Positions 27,069-35,730 of a stretch of DNA of 37,590 bases are shown piece after piece. Position 1 is the stretch's first letter. Each line of letters begins with the position of its first letter. Under the pieces are notes generated by a model. That model did not search any database. It was given only the letters and a program-made list of their open reading frames with translations, and was not told the DNA's origin. This DNA is from Fidelibacterota bacterium. GTDB taxonomy: Bacteria; Fidelibacterota; Marinisomatia; SCGC-AAA003-L08; GCA-2689995. The position numbers and the translations under genes are program-made. The DNA lies in the NCBI GenBank assembly GCA_014381925.1, contig JACNKR010000036.1:1-37590 (forward strand). Reading direction: 5' to 3'.

Positions 27069-28839
27069 TTTTTATACCAATTTTTTCTGTGATTTCACCA
27101 CACCGCAACATACTTGCACCAAAATAAGGATTATTAATTCTATCACCCTTTTGAACCCATGATGCACCTGCGTTATCAAATGCCATTGGACAATAAGCAA
27201 CATTTAATCCTTCATTCCCACTGATTGAATTTGAATTAGATATTATCTGATTTGATAAATAGTAGAATATTTTTCTTAATTTTGAAATATCTGTCAAATG
27301 TTGAATATCTATATCCCAATTATCAATTTGATTATAGATTTTTTGGAAATTATTAAATGATTGCTTAAAATCATCACTTGCTAGACTTTCCTGAAAATTT
27401 ATATAATCGATTAAAATATTTGTGATAATATTTTTACTTAAATTTGGAATATTATTAACATCATCACTTTTTTCACTAAAATTCATCATGCTTGGATATG
27501 CTGAAATTTGCATTTCTGAATCAATTTTAAATGCACCATGAGATACAACCTCTTCACCTATTTCTAACCCATCTAAAACAATATAATTAGTACCCACTTT
27601 AGGTCCAATTATAATTTCTCTCATTTCGAATAAATGGTTATTATTCTTCTCTATACGAACATAAACAATCGATCTTGAACCTGTTCTCAAAACAGAAGTA
27701 ATTGGAATTATGATTGGATTTTCATTTGTGAAATTTTCATTTACTCCAACAATATGATTAATATCTGTTATTTTTACAACATCCATTCCACAAATTGTAC
27801 ATTGCGTAAAATGATCATGAATCTCTTCAGGATGCATTGGGCAAATCCATTTTCCTACATAATGATTTTGAATCACATCTCCATTCACATCTAATTGAGA
27901 TTTTATAACCGCGTTCACAAACATATCCGGTTTAAATTGTAAATCAGAATTATCAATATTCACCCTTACTTTTACTGATCTTGTCAATGGATTAAGCGTT
28001 GGTGAAATAAAGGAAATATCTCCAAAAAAAGTTTTTCCTGGATGGCTTTTAACTTCAAATTCTACTTCTTGTCCCAAAAAAATAAATGGTAAATCGGATT
28101 CAAAAACATCCATCACTAACCATAGCTTTGAAAAATCAGCGACTTTAAATAATTCTTTTCCTGTTGCTATATATTCTCCCTCTTGGGCATTCTTTTCAAT
28201 AACAGTTCCTGATATTGGAGAATATACCGTTAATGTTTTCTGTACTTTTTTTCTTTTTTGTAACTGACTAATTTGCTCTGGCGTTACACCTAATAATAAC
28301 AGCTTTTCTCGAGATGATTTTAAACCAATCTCTGACGATGTTTTCAAAATGGTTAAGAATTCTTCCTGTGCAGATATAACTTCAGGTGAATAAATTTCTA
28401 ATAAATGATTATCCTTTTCTACAGGTATTCCGGTGTAATCAACATATAGCCGTTCAATTCTTCCGCCAATCCAAGCCGAAATAGTTTTGATACGAGATTC
28501 ATCAAATTCCAATTTACCAATTACATTTAATTCAGTAAATGCATTCTCTTTTTTAACTATTGTTGTTTGGATTTCTGCCAATTTTTCTGCTGATTTTGAT
28601 AATTGAAGCACAACTCCATCCTCGCCTGTGTTATTAGATGTCAATGGAATTAAATCCATAAAACAAATGGGACATTGACCCTTTTCAGGTAGTTTAACAT
28701 TTGGATGCATTGAACATGTCCAAATTATTTCCTCTGCTTTTTCTTCATGTAAATGTTCAACTTTACCACTTGGATTACCTACCCAATATCCTACAAAAAA
28801 TACAATTACGAATGTAAGTATAATTTTAAATTTATTCAT
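27061..28839 (-). CDS. cusB: CusB-type periplasmic adaptor with two metal-binding MHP modules
   Basis: The adaptor links CusA to the outer-membrane channel. An N-terminal membrane anchor is followed by a heavy-metal-binding module (W-T-CSMHP...CPICFMDL) and the lipoyl/hairpin region ('VYSPISGTVIEKNAQEGEYI'). The beta-barrel is interrupted by a second MHP module (WICPMHP...CTICGMDV), and a C-terminal DUF3347-like domain ends with 'YCPMAFDNAGASWVQ' and a late Cys. I place the start at 28839 (592 residues) because GAGGG lies 6 nt upstream. An ATG at 28851 gives four more residues but no ribosome-binding site. With the preferred start the overlap with the TolC gene is 8 bp. Copper/silver is the likely substrate. 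Confidence 0.9.
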   Translation of the reverse strand: MNKFKIILTFVIVFFVGYWVGNPSGKVEHLHEEKAEEIIWTCSMHPNVKLPEKGQCPICFMDLIPLTSNNTGEDGVVLQLSKSAEKLAEIQTTIVKKENAFTELNVIGKLEFDESRIKTISAWIGGRIERLYVDYTGIPVEKDNHLLEIYSPEVISAQEEFLTILKTSSEIGLKSSREKLLLLGVTPEQISQLQKRKKVQKTLTVYSPISGTVIEKNAQEGEYIATGKELFKVADFSKLWLVMDVFESDLPFIFLGQEVEFEVKSHPGKTFFGDISFISPTLNPLTRSVKVRVNIDNSDLQFKPDMFVNAVIKSQLDVNGDVIQNHYVGKWICPMHPEEIHDHFTQCTICGMDVVKITDINHIVGVNENFTNENPIIIPITSVLRTGSRSIVYVRIEKNNNHLFEMREIIIGPKVGTNYIVLDGLEIGEEVVSHGAFKIDSEMQISAYPSMMNFSEKSDDVNNIPNLSKNIITNILIDYINFQESLASDDFKQSFNNFQKIYNQIDNWDIDIQHLTDISKLRKIFYYLSNQIISNSNSISGNEGLNVAYCPMAFDNAGASWVQKGDRINNPYFGASMLRCGEITEKIGIKND

Positions 28840-30049
28840 TATTACCCTCATTTTTTAAATTTGTAATTAACTGTCCAGTTAATTCATAATATTGTGCGAC
28901 TGCAATTTGATTATTAAAATCGACATTAACGGCTTCAAATTGTAATTCAATTAATAATTGAAGTGATGCAATCAAATCAGAAAAACTTAAATTCCCAGAA
29001 ATATATGCAGACTCAGCCGTTTCAAAACCCTCAATCGCTTTAGGAATTAATTGTGTTTGATACATATTAATATCATTATTATATTCATTAATTTCATTTT
29101 GAATAATAATTAATTTAGCCTCAAGTTTATTTTGAATATCTTTCAATTTATACTCACTTGCTTTATAATTTGACTTTTTACTTTTTATGATATTATTATT
29201 TTTATACGGCCATATCGGTAATGAAATACCCATTTTCATTATTAGTGGATTTTTATCAGACTCAATATTATCTAATTTTATATAATCCATTCCAATCGTA
29301 AAATCAGGAATATACTCAAGTTTACTCAATTTAACTTGTTTATCAGCAATTTTAACTTTTTCTTTATTTAATAGAAAATCAGCATTTAAATTAATACCAA
29401 TATTATTTTCTTTCATATTATCAGATTCCTGCAAAGATCCTTGAATTTGTTTTCCAATTACAAACTCCAATTCTTGCCAGAGCACATGAAAAACATCATT
29501 CATATCAGATAACCTATTTTCTAATTTAATAATTCGTAACTGAATTTGCACTAAATTAGGATGTCCAATTGTTGAAGTTTTATATTTTGAGAATATGACA
29601 GCTTCTAAATGCTTACTCAAATCTAAAGACTGTTGAACAATTTCAAGTTCATCTCTATTTTTTTTAATTTTCTCATATAAATTCCATACTTTTGTCTGTA
29701 TTTGTAATTTGGATTTTATTAATGAAATCTCGGCTTGAGTAATTTGATGTGTTGCAATTTTTCGTTGTAGAGATAATTTCCCAATAAATGGAATAGATTG
29801 GTTTAAACCAATTTTCCATTCTTGAGGTCCTTCTTTTGTAACAACTGGATTAATAAAATATCCACCACTTAAGCGTGGGTTTGGTAATGTTCCTACTGTA
29901 TTTTTATAATGTTTTGAAGCAATTACAGATTCAGTATAAGCAAAAATTTCTGAATTATGATCAAATGCAATTGATGTTAATTCTATTATTGAAAACTCTT
30001 TACTTATGCCACAACCTATCAGTAATGCCATGAAAATGAAATTTTTCAT
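28832..30049 (-). CDS. TolC/CusC-family outer-membrane efflux lipoprotein
   Basis: The 405-residue protein has a short lipoprotein signal with lipobox LIGC (C13). The repeated long-helix pattern of outer-membrane efflux factors follows: 'IKKNRDELEIVQQSLDLSKHLEAV', a conserved 'PWIPYK'-like region reading 'LPIWPYKNNNI', and a terminal helix pair 'AESAYISGNLSFSDLIASLQLLIELQFEAVN'. It forms the exit duct of the tripartite metal pump with CusB and CusA, encoded next in the same operon. It is slightly shorter than E. coli CusC (457). A gap of 70 bp separates it from the upstream Cys-rich gene. Confidence 0.88.
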   Translation of the reverse strand: MKNFIFMALLIGCGISKEFSIIELTSIAFDHNSEIFAYTESVIASKHYKNTVGTLPNPRLSGGYFINPVVTKEGPQEWKIGLNQSIPFIGKLSLQRKIATHQITQAEISLIKSKLQIQTKVWNLYEKIKKNRDELEIVQQSLDLSKHLEAVIFSKYKTSTIGHPNLVQIQLRIIKLENRLSDMNDVFHVLWQELEFVIGKQIQGSLQESDNMKENNIGINLNADFLLNKEKVKIADKQVKLSKLEYIPDFTIGMDYIKLDNIESDKNPLIMKMGISLPIWPYKNNNIIKSKKSNYKASEYKLKDIQNKLEAKLIIIQNEINEYNNDINMYQTQLIPKAIEGFETAESAYISGNLSFSDLIASLQLLIELQFEAVNVDFNNQIAVAQYYELTGQLITNLKNEGNNE

Positions 30050-30119
30050 ATCGTTTCCTGATTAAAGATAATAAATATGTCCAAAAAAATTGGACGACAA
30101 AAAGTACTAAAGTAAGAGT

Positions 30120-30479
30120 CTAAATTAGAAGAGGTAAATTTATGGAGTGTAAATACTTAAATTTCTGTTGAAGGTATGATTTTGAAGATTGGAAATATAC
30201 TGAATTTAATTGAACTTTTTCAGTTAGGCAATAAATTGCTATATTTTCTTGAAAATCACTTTGACTGCGGGATTGTAATGCAATATCAATATCCGTTTTT
30301 TTAACTGTTATTTTTTTCTCACATAAACATTTTTGATTATTTTCAATTTTACAACAACAACTTAAAACAATCTTTTCTATGTTACATTGAAACATACTAC
30401 AGGATTTTATTATAGATGCCGTTGAGCCAATACTAAATAAAAAACATAAAGATAATATGATATGTGTAATTTTCCGCAC
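30120..30479 (-). CDS. Small Cys-rich secreted protein at the head of the metal-efflux operon
   Basis: The 119-residue protein begins at GTG (30479) with a signal peptide (about 1-22). The mature part has eight cysteines: C27, C32, a C41-C42-C43 run, C51-x-C53 and C84. The region 'SCCCKIENNQKCLCEKK' looks suited to soft-metal binding. I cannot name a family. It recalls small Cys-rich periplasmic proteins that sit in metal-efflux operons of Bacteroidetes, but no conserved signature is certain. As first gene of the operon it is probably a periplasmic metal scavenger or sensor. The start is supported by a strong promoter whose -10 lies 5 nt upstream, leaving no room for a leader or ribosome-binding site. 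Confidence 0.7.
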   Translation of the reverse strand: MRKITHIILSLCFLFSIGSTASIIKSCSMFQCNIEKIVLSCCCKIENNQKCLCEKKITVKKTDIDIALQSRSQSDFQENIAIYCLTEKVQLNSVYFQSSKSYLQQKFKYLHSINLPLLI

Positions 30480-30484
30480 AGGTA

Positions 30485-30513
30485 ATTATAAGTGAATTTT
30501 ACTTGAGGTTCAA
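30485..30513 (-). promoter_or_regulatory. Sigma70-type promoter of the metal-efflux operon, leaderless geometry
   Basis: Read on the minus strand, -35 TTGAAC (30513-30508) and a perfect -10 TATAAT (30490-30485) are separated by exactly 17 bp. The GTG start at 30479 lies 5 nt beyond the -10, so transcription should begin at the start codon. A 9-bp inverted repeat (aagtgaatt 30490-30498 with aattcactt 30549-30557) flanks the promoter and could be a regulator site, though the 50-bp gap weakens that idea. Confidence 0.6.
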
Positions 30514-30569
30514 AATGAAATTACAAATTTATACAATTGCATTATTTTAATTCACTTTAATTAAAAAAC

Positions 30570-32606
30570 TTACCTCTTTAATTTTTCTATTTTAATTCTT
30601 TCAAAAATAAGTTTTGTTTTTTTATTAATTACTTTTTCTAAGCCAGAGTCTGAGTGGATGTAGAATTCAATATTTGCAATTTCAATGATAAAATAGTTGA
30701 ATTTTTTATATACTTTTCCACCATGCCATTTAAATCCATCTACAAGTTTTTTAGGTAAAATAACACCATCACCTATAATATTCATCCAAACAGAATTATT
30801 TAATAATGATGGGTATGTTTTAAAATCAGGTCTAATTTCAATAAATGATGGTCTATCTATTAAATGCCAAAGTCTATTATCTGTTGAAACTATTGCAGGT
30901 AATCCTAGATTATCAGTACTAAAGGATAATTCTTCCTTTTGTTTTCCAAATCTACCCTGAGATTCAAAAATCCAAGATTCACCTTCTAATCCCAACAAGG
31001 ACCATTCATCTTTAGATTCAATATTAAGTATGGTAACTGAATCATCTTTATCAGGGATACATTCTACATTTATTTTTTTATTTATAATCCCTTCAGAAAA
31101 TCGTGACGCAATGGTGGGTGCACCAATTTCAGGTATTGTTTGTAATTGAAAATGAATATGTGGTATGGGTGACCTTCCGGAATTTCCACAATATCCAATA
31201 ATATCACCTCGTTGTACATATTGTCCAGGAACAACAATAATACTATATTGTTTAAAATGGCTTAATTCAGAGAACTCACCGTTACCATGATTTATAATTA
31301 CATAGTTCCCCCAATTTCGATCAGTTACAGCTTCACCAGGGAGGTTATCTTCAATTTGGTTTTCAATAGCATAAACTGTACCAGGAGCAGGTGCCAATAC
31401 AGGTAATCCGAATGCATAAAAGTCTGTTAATTCTAATCCAAATCCACTTGCTTGATGTTTTCGTTCATCTCTAATAATAAAATCCCAAGCATATCTTCCA
31501 ATTCCTTTATGCGTCCATTCACCCTTATTTCCTTGTAATATTGTCCATTCACCAATAAATGGAAAAGTAATTATCGTTTTCTGCTTTGCTTTATTTCCTA
31601 TCCATCTTCTAAACCATTTTATATTAGATTCAGGGCTTCTAATTAAATATAATGGTATAGGGGTTAATCTTAAATTGTCTATCGTTTGTGGTAGCATTTT
31701 TAATGGGAATAAAAAAATTAGAGTGATAATATTAAAGGCAAATACGAGTGAAGGTAAATCCCCAGTGGATTCAGATGAAATTGCATTTAAAACTTTAATT
31801 GTAGCTAAATCAACTAAGCCTGTTGAAACAATTGCAAATGAAGTAAAAATAAATGCATGCTTATTATTAACAATAAAAAAACCGCCAAAAGCTAAAGCAG
31901 TCAAAGTAAAATTTAAACCATGAAAACCATCTAAGGAGCCGTGAATAAAAACATAGGTAATTAATCCTAAAATCCCACCCCATAGACCATAAAGTAATGA
32001 AATTCGGCTATATAACCCAATCGCAACCAATACGAATATTCCGGAAATTAAATTCTCTTGAAATAAAATATTTCCAAACATTTTTATATATTCAAAAAGA
32101 GTTAATGGCAGAATATTAAATAGCCATATATCAATTGATTTAACAAAGGGGATTGTAGTTAGGGATAGAGTGTCACTTTCAGCAACTCCTATAGTTAATA
32201 ATAATAACCATATAATGAGCATAAAAGGTAAACTTAAAATTGGGAGGTCATATCGAGAAAAAAAATTACCTAACATTACTGAAAGAATACCTGAAAATAT
32301 AGATCCGCCTATTAAAAAAATCCATAACCGAAACGTCTGTTCAGTATACATTCCTAATGCAAGTCCAATAAGAATTCCACTTACTCCAAAAACTCCAGCA
32401 TTCCAGGCTTCTTTATTTGCATGAATCCATTTTGCAGTAATATTAGAAATTAAATTCCCAACAACACCCATTAACCCAACAATAGGATGGAAAAATGTTG
32501 CAATTAAAATTAAAGTTGCAGGAATAGGGTGCGCAGAAAAAGCCAATACACCATAAGACCGTAACATGACTTTAGGCGGACAAGTAAATTGGCTAATATT
32601 ATTCAA
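30570..32606 (-). CDS. Urea-transporter-like membrane domain fused to an M23 metallopeptidase
   Basis: The 678-residue protein joins two unrelated parts. Residues of about 15-305 form a multi-helix domain of the urea transporter (UT) family, with 'NPISG'-like 'AHPIPATLIL', 'LPFML' near 126 and 'GLNFTLTALAFGG' near 230-242 (the bUT 'GYN-LTA-A-GG' motif). Residues of about 350-500 form a LytM/M23 domain with zinc ligands H366 and D375 ('THKGIGRYAWDF') and H483-x-H485 ('PHIHFQ'), plus 'GLPVLAPAPGTV' and 'GDIIGYCGNSG'. The peptidase part would face the periplasm. It is the last gene of the PqqD/ATP-grasp operon, 9 bp after the decarboxylase. The transporter substrate need not be urea here. Confidence 0.8.
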   Translation of the reverse strand: MNNISQFTCPPKVMLRSYGVLAFSAHPIPATLILIATFFHPIVGLMGVVGNLISNITAKWIHANKEAWNAGVFGVSGILIGLALGMYTEQTFRLWIFLIGGSIFSGILSVMLGNFFSRYDLPILSLPFMLIIWLLLLTIGVAESDTLSLTTIPFVKSIDIWLFNILPLTLFEYIKMFGNILFQENLISGIFVLVAIGLYSRISLLYGLWGGILGLITYVFIHGSLDGFHGLNFTLTALAFGGFFIVNNKHAFIFTSFAIVSTGLVDLATIKVLNAISSESTGDLPSLVFAFNIITLIFLFPLKMLPQTIDNLRLTPIPLYLIRSPESNIKWFRRWIGNKAKQKTIITFPFIGEWTILQGNKGEWTHKGIGRYAWDFIIRDERKHQASGFGLELTDFYAFGLPVLAPAPGTVYAIENQIEDNLPGEAVTDRNWGNYVIINHGNGEFSELSHFKQYSIIVVPGQYVQRGDIIGYCGNSGRSPIPHIHFQLQTIPEIGAPTIASRFSEGIINKKINVECIPDKDDSVTILNIESKDEWSLLGLEGESWIFESQGRFGKQKEELSFSTDNLGLPAIVSTDNRLWHLIDRPSFIEIRPDFKTYPSLLNNSVWMNIIGDGVILPKKLVDGFKWHGGKVYKKFNYFIIEIANIEFYIHSDSGLEKVINKKTKLIFERIKIEKLKR

Positions 32607-32615
32607 ATTAACTCA

Positions 32616-33965
32616 CTAATTCGTGATAAATTTTCCTGGTACATCTTCAAATCCTTGAACATAATCACGCGTTTCTGCTTTTTTTATCACATAAACCTCA
32701 CCATCTTCAATCGCAATTATTGCCGGCCTTAAATATATAAATTGCCAACTTTGACTAATATTATATGCACCTACATGTGGAATGACTAATAAATCACCTC
32801 GCCGTACTGGAGGTATAGATGAGCTCGCTTGTAAAACATCTATATTCATGCATAATCCGCCATATACAATTGTATCTTCAAGCATTGTTCCTGAATCCTG
32901 TGCCGATTGAAAATTATATCGATACCATTGAACAGAAGACATAATATTCATTCCAGAATCAAGTAAAACTCCTCGTTGACCTGAAGGTAATCGTTTTTGA
33001 GAAACAACAGAAGTTATTAATGAAAATGGCTCATCAATAATTGCCCTACCTGGTTCAATAAATAATTTAGGTGCATCTTGTGCTTGAAATGGACCACTCA
33101 TTAAAATTGGACAAATAGCTTCGGCATATTGGTCAAAAGTAGGACAAGTTTGTTCTGCAGGTAAATATGCACCATGCAATGTATTATGAGAGGCATAACC
33201 ACCACCTAAATCCCAATATTTTAATTTTACACCTAATTGTTCTTGAATATATGAATAAAAATTAACCAATCCTTGGGCAGCTCTTGAGTATATCGTTACA
33301 TCATCTACATAAGTACCCGTATGAATATGCAAACCGACTACTTTTAATTTTCCTCCTGCTTCTGCTCTTTTTACTGCCTCAAATGCGTGCCCGGCCTCTA
33401 CATTAAATCCAAATTTATGCCACGGTGGGTCATTTAAATCCATATTTATTCGGATGCCAACTTCTAACGTTTTACCTAATTCACTCGCAACTTTTTCTAC
33501 AACTTGCATTTCATCATAATTATCAAGATTTACAATTGCACCATCATTAAATGCTCGTGTTAATTCTTCATGAGATTTATATGGGCCATTAAACACAATT
33601 TGATTCCCTGGAACTTCAATATTTCGTGCAATATCATATTCAAAGCCAGATACTACTTCTGCCCATGCACCTTCTTGCTTTAAAATTGAACACACTGATT
33701 TTAAATAATTTGTTTTATAAGAATATGCAATTTGAAAATTTGGATAGCGCGTTGAAAAGGCTCTTTTCAAATCTCTATATCTATCACGAAGTGCTTTTAC
33801 CGAAAGAACAAATAATGGTGAACCATATTTTTCAGCTAATTCTGAAACTTCAAATCCATCTAATCTATTGATAGGTACTGTTGCAGGCGGTCTTCCAAAT
33901 TTATTTTGAACACCCACACTATGACGAATAATGGTTGGTTTACTATATGCTTTTTTTTCTGTCAT
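32616..33965 (-). CDS. Group IV PLP-dependent decarboxylase (diaminopimelate decarboxylase-like)
   Basis: The 449-residue enzyme has the alanine-racemase-like barrel plus C-terminal beta domain of DAP/Orn/Arg decarboxylases: the PLP lysine K84 in 'AYSYKTNYL', 'HIHTGTYVDD', 'WDLGGGYA', 'FIEPGRAI' and the active-site Cys in 'YGGLCMNIDVL'. About 34 residues precede the barrel, including 'IIRHSVGVQNKFGRPP', an extension ordinary LysA lacks. The C-terminal active-site region reads 'GAYNISQSWQFI', unlike the usual 'GAY-SMSSNYN', hinting at another substrate. AAGGA precedes the ATG. It sits 37 bp after an ATP-grasp gene, away from lysine biosynthesis genes, so a dedicated role in that pathway is more likely than housekeeping LysA. 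Confidence 0.8.
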   Translation of the reverse strand: MTEKKAYSKPTIIRHSVGVQNKFGRPPATVPINRLDGFEVSELAEKYGSPLFVLSVKALRDRYRDLKRAFSTRYPNFQIAYSYKTNYLKSVCSILKQEGAWAEVVSGFEYDIARNIEVPGNQIVFNGPYKSHEELTRAFNDGAIVNLDNYDEMQVVEKVASELGKTLEVGIRINMDLNDPPWHKFGFNVEAGHAFEAVKRAEAGGKLKVVGLHIHTGTYVDDVTIYSRAAQGLVNFYSYIQEQLGVKLKYWDLGGGYASHNTLHGAYLPAEQTCPTFDQYAEAICPILMSGPFQAQDAPKLFIEPGRAIIDEPFSLITSVVSQKRLPSGQRGVLLDSGMNIMSSVQWYRYNFQSAQDSGTMLEDTIVYGGLCMNIDVLQASSSIPPVRRGDLLVIPHVGAYNISQSWQFIYLRPAIIAIEDGEVYVIKKAETRDYVQGFEDVPGKFITN

Positions 33966-34002
33966 TTTTATCCTTTAATATTATCAAAAAATTGATATAA
34001 AA

Positions 34003-35049
34003 TTAATAATGCAATTCACCTTTAATTGTTAAATTCTCAATATAATCTAACGGACATACCATATCTGTAGCATGACGCACAAATGTAATACCTGATTTTG
34101 CTGGAGGTAATGCAGATACTTTTTTACCAAGTGCTAAATCAACAACTAATTTAGGTAAATTTTGGTCTGCACCAGTACACAGATAAATCCATGCTGGGAA
34201 ACGAGGATTAATTTCTAATAAAAATAATTCTCCTGTGCGTTCTTCAACCATAATTTCAAGTTCACATGGTCCATTCCATTTTAATTTTTTAAGTATTTTC
34301 TTACTAAACTCCGTTAACTTTTCATTCCGAATTGTAATTGCGCTCCACGCTTTTCCTTTGTCGGTTAATCCAACTTTTCTGATGGAAACAGAGCCTAATA
34401 ATTCGCCATCAACACCACCAACACAACACACATTATACTCTTTACCATTTACGGGCTTTTGTAATAAAACAGGAAAACCCCATTTTTTTCTAAATTCGTC
34501 AAAATAATGTGATGTATCTGAAATATTTTTACATTTATATGCATCATAAAAAACACCTTTTACGAATAATGGAAATCCAATCTCATCAATAGCTTTTTGA
34601 AATTGCCCTTGTTCATGAATAACCACTGTTTTAGGTGTAGAAATCTTAGCTTCTTCACAGAATGAAACTAAATTCTGTTTAGATCTCTTATTGACAATTT
34701 CTTTGCTTGGTATAAACATTGAAATGCCCATATCTTTTAAATTTTGTTTTATTCGTTGAAAAATAGCTAATTCACTATCCAATGTTGGTATAATTACATC
34801 AATTGGAATATGATGGTGAATATACTGAATTCGCTCTAATAATTGATCTACACCTTGATTTGGATAAGGAATCAAATAAGTATGATCTAATAATCCTTTA
34901 TCATAAATCCCCGTATCATAAACATCATACCCTAAACCTATTATTTTCCCATTCCAATTTTCATCGTGTAATAAACATCTAATTACACCAATACCGGGTG
35001 CAGGATTATCAGTTGCATGAAGCCCTGTTATTGCGATATTTAAATTCAT
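34003..35049 (-). CDS. ATP-grasp family ligase
   Basis: The 348-residue protein has the three ATP-grasp subdomains: a Rossmann-like pre-ATP domain ('IAITGLHATDNPAPGIGVIR'), an ATP-lid region with K164 ('GFPLFVKGVF') and 'VLLQKPVNGKEYNVCC', and the metal-binding core 'LFLLEINPRFPAW' with E279 and N281. It resembles the carboxylate-amine ligases of the CarB/PylC type, which activate a carboxylate as acyl phosphate and join it to an amine. Its ATG overlaps the stop of the PqqD-like gene (ATGA), and a PLP decarboxylase follows. That context suggests ligation of an amino acid or amine to a peptide or amino-acid acceptor. The substrates are unknown. Confidence 0.82.
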   Translation of the reverse strand: MNLNIAITGLHATDNPAPGIGVIRCLLHDENWNGKIIGLGYDVYDTGIYDKGLLDHTYLIPYPNQGVDQLLERIQYIHHHIPIDVIIPTLDSELAIFQRIKQNLKDMGISMFIPSKEIVNKRSKQNLVSFCEEAKISTPKTVVIHEQGQFQKAIDEIGFPLFVKGVFYDAYKCKNISDTSHYFDEFRKKWGFPVLLQKPVNGKEYNVCCVGGVDGELLGSVSIRKVGLTDKGKAWSAITIRNEKLTEFSKKILKKLKWNGPCELEIMVEERTGELFLLEINPRFPAWIYLCTGADQNLPKLVVDLALGKKVSALPPAKSGITFVRHATDMVCPLDYIENLTIKGELHY

Positions 35050-35294
35050 CTTGAAACTAAATCAAATTCTTTTAACTGTCTCACAAAATCATCTAAATCT
35101 TTATGAGCAGTTTCTTCTGATACATCAAATTCTTGCATTACAAAATTTAAAATATGCATCGCATTTTGTTTATCTTGAATTTTTCTAAAAATGAATTGCC
35201 CTGTGGAATTTAATGTATATGTCAATCCCGTTGAATGGTCAAATAAAAACCCACTCTCGCTAATTGTTAATTCTGATTTAAATTGTAATTCCAA
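35046..35294 (-). CDS. PqqD-like peptide-binding (RRE) protein
   Basis: The 82-residue protein matches the small winged-helix PqqD family: 'ESGFLFDHSTGLTYTLNSTGQFIFRKI' (beta strands with the N-S/T-x-x-x-x-I turn), then 'ILNFVMQEFDVSEETAHKDLDDFVRQLKEFDLV'. PqqD domains act as recognition elements that bind the leader of a precursor peptide and hand it to modifying enzymes. The gene overlaps the ATP-grasp gene by 4 bp. No radical SAM enzyme or PQQ gene is present, so it does not belong to PQQ synthesis. An 8-bp gap separates it from the upstream small secreted protein. Confidence 0.82.
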   Translation of the reverse strand: MELQFKSELTISESGFLFDHSTGLTYTLNSTGQFIFRKIQDKQNAMHILNFVMQEFDVSEETAHKDLDDFVRQLKEFDLVSR

Positions 35295-35302
35295 TATTTC
35301 TC

Positions 35303-35728
35303 CTATTTATATCCGTTCATTTGTGTTAATAATCCAGATTTATATAATACTATGTCTTCAAAATGGAAACCATTTGCCTTGCACCAATAACAATAATCTA
35401 ATGTACAATCTACTTTATCTACTTTTTTACTCCATAATGCAAACTCAAAACTACCACCCAATAAGGGTTGGTCAACATTTATTTCATGTGAAAATTGACC
35501 TGTTGATAATTCAATACTCGAATGTCGTCCACCGGTATTTACATCTAAAGTTCCAAAAGGATAAAGAGATAAACCTAACCAAACTTTTTCTAAAGAAGAA
35601 GAGCCATTTAATTCAATTTTTGTTGGCCATCCATGGTCAGCATTAATTATGACATCAACATTCATTTCACTTTTTTCTTGAGAAATCAATATAGAAATCA
35701 AAAATATTAATGAAATTAATTTTTTCAT
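35303..35728 (-). CDS. Small secreted protein of unknown function
   Basis: The 141-residue protein has a signal peptide (about 1-16, 'KLISLIFLISILISQ') and a mature beta-rich domain ('VDVIINADHGWPTKIELNG', 'GGRHSSIELSTGQFSHEI', 'GSFEFALWSK'). Near the C-terminus is a cysteine group C-x4-C-x2-C ('DCTLDYCYWCKANGFHFED'). I recognise no family. It lies between the beta-barrel gene (2-bp gap) and the PqqD-like gene (8-bp gap), so it is very likely cotranscribed. It could be the target of the pathway or an accessory binding protein; neither idea has direct support. Confidence 0.7.
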   Translation of the reverse strand: MKKLISLIFLISILISQEKSEMNVDVIINADHGWPTKIELNGSSSLEKVWLGLSLYPFGTLDVNTGGRHSSIELSTGQFSHEINVDQPLLGGSFEFALWSKKVDKVDCTLDYCYWCKANGFHFEDIVLYKSGLLTQMNGYK

Positions 35729-35730
35729 TT

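Noticed and set aside
32616..33965. Decarboxylase as the housekeeping lysine-biosynthesis LysA
   Set aside because: The N-terminal extension, altered C-terminal active-site motif and operon context point to a different substrate, although lysine biosynthesis cannot be excluded.
35046..35294. PqqD-like gene as evidence for PQQ synthesis
   Set aside because: No pqqA, pqqC or radical SAM pqqE homologue is nearby.
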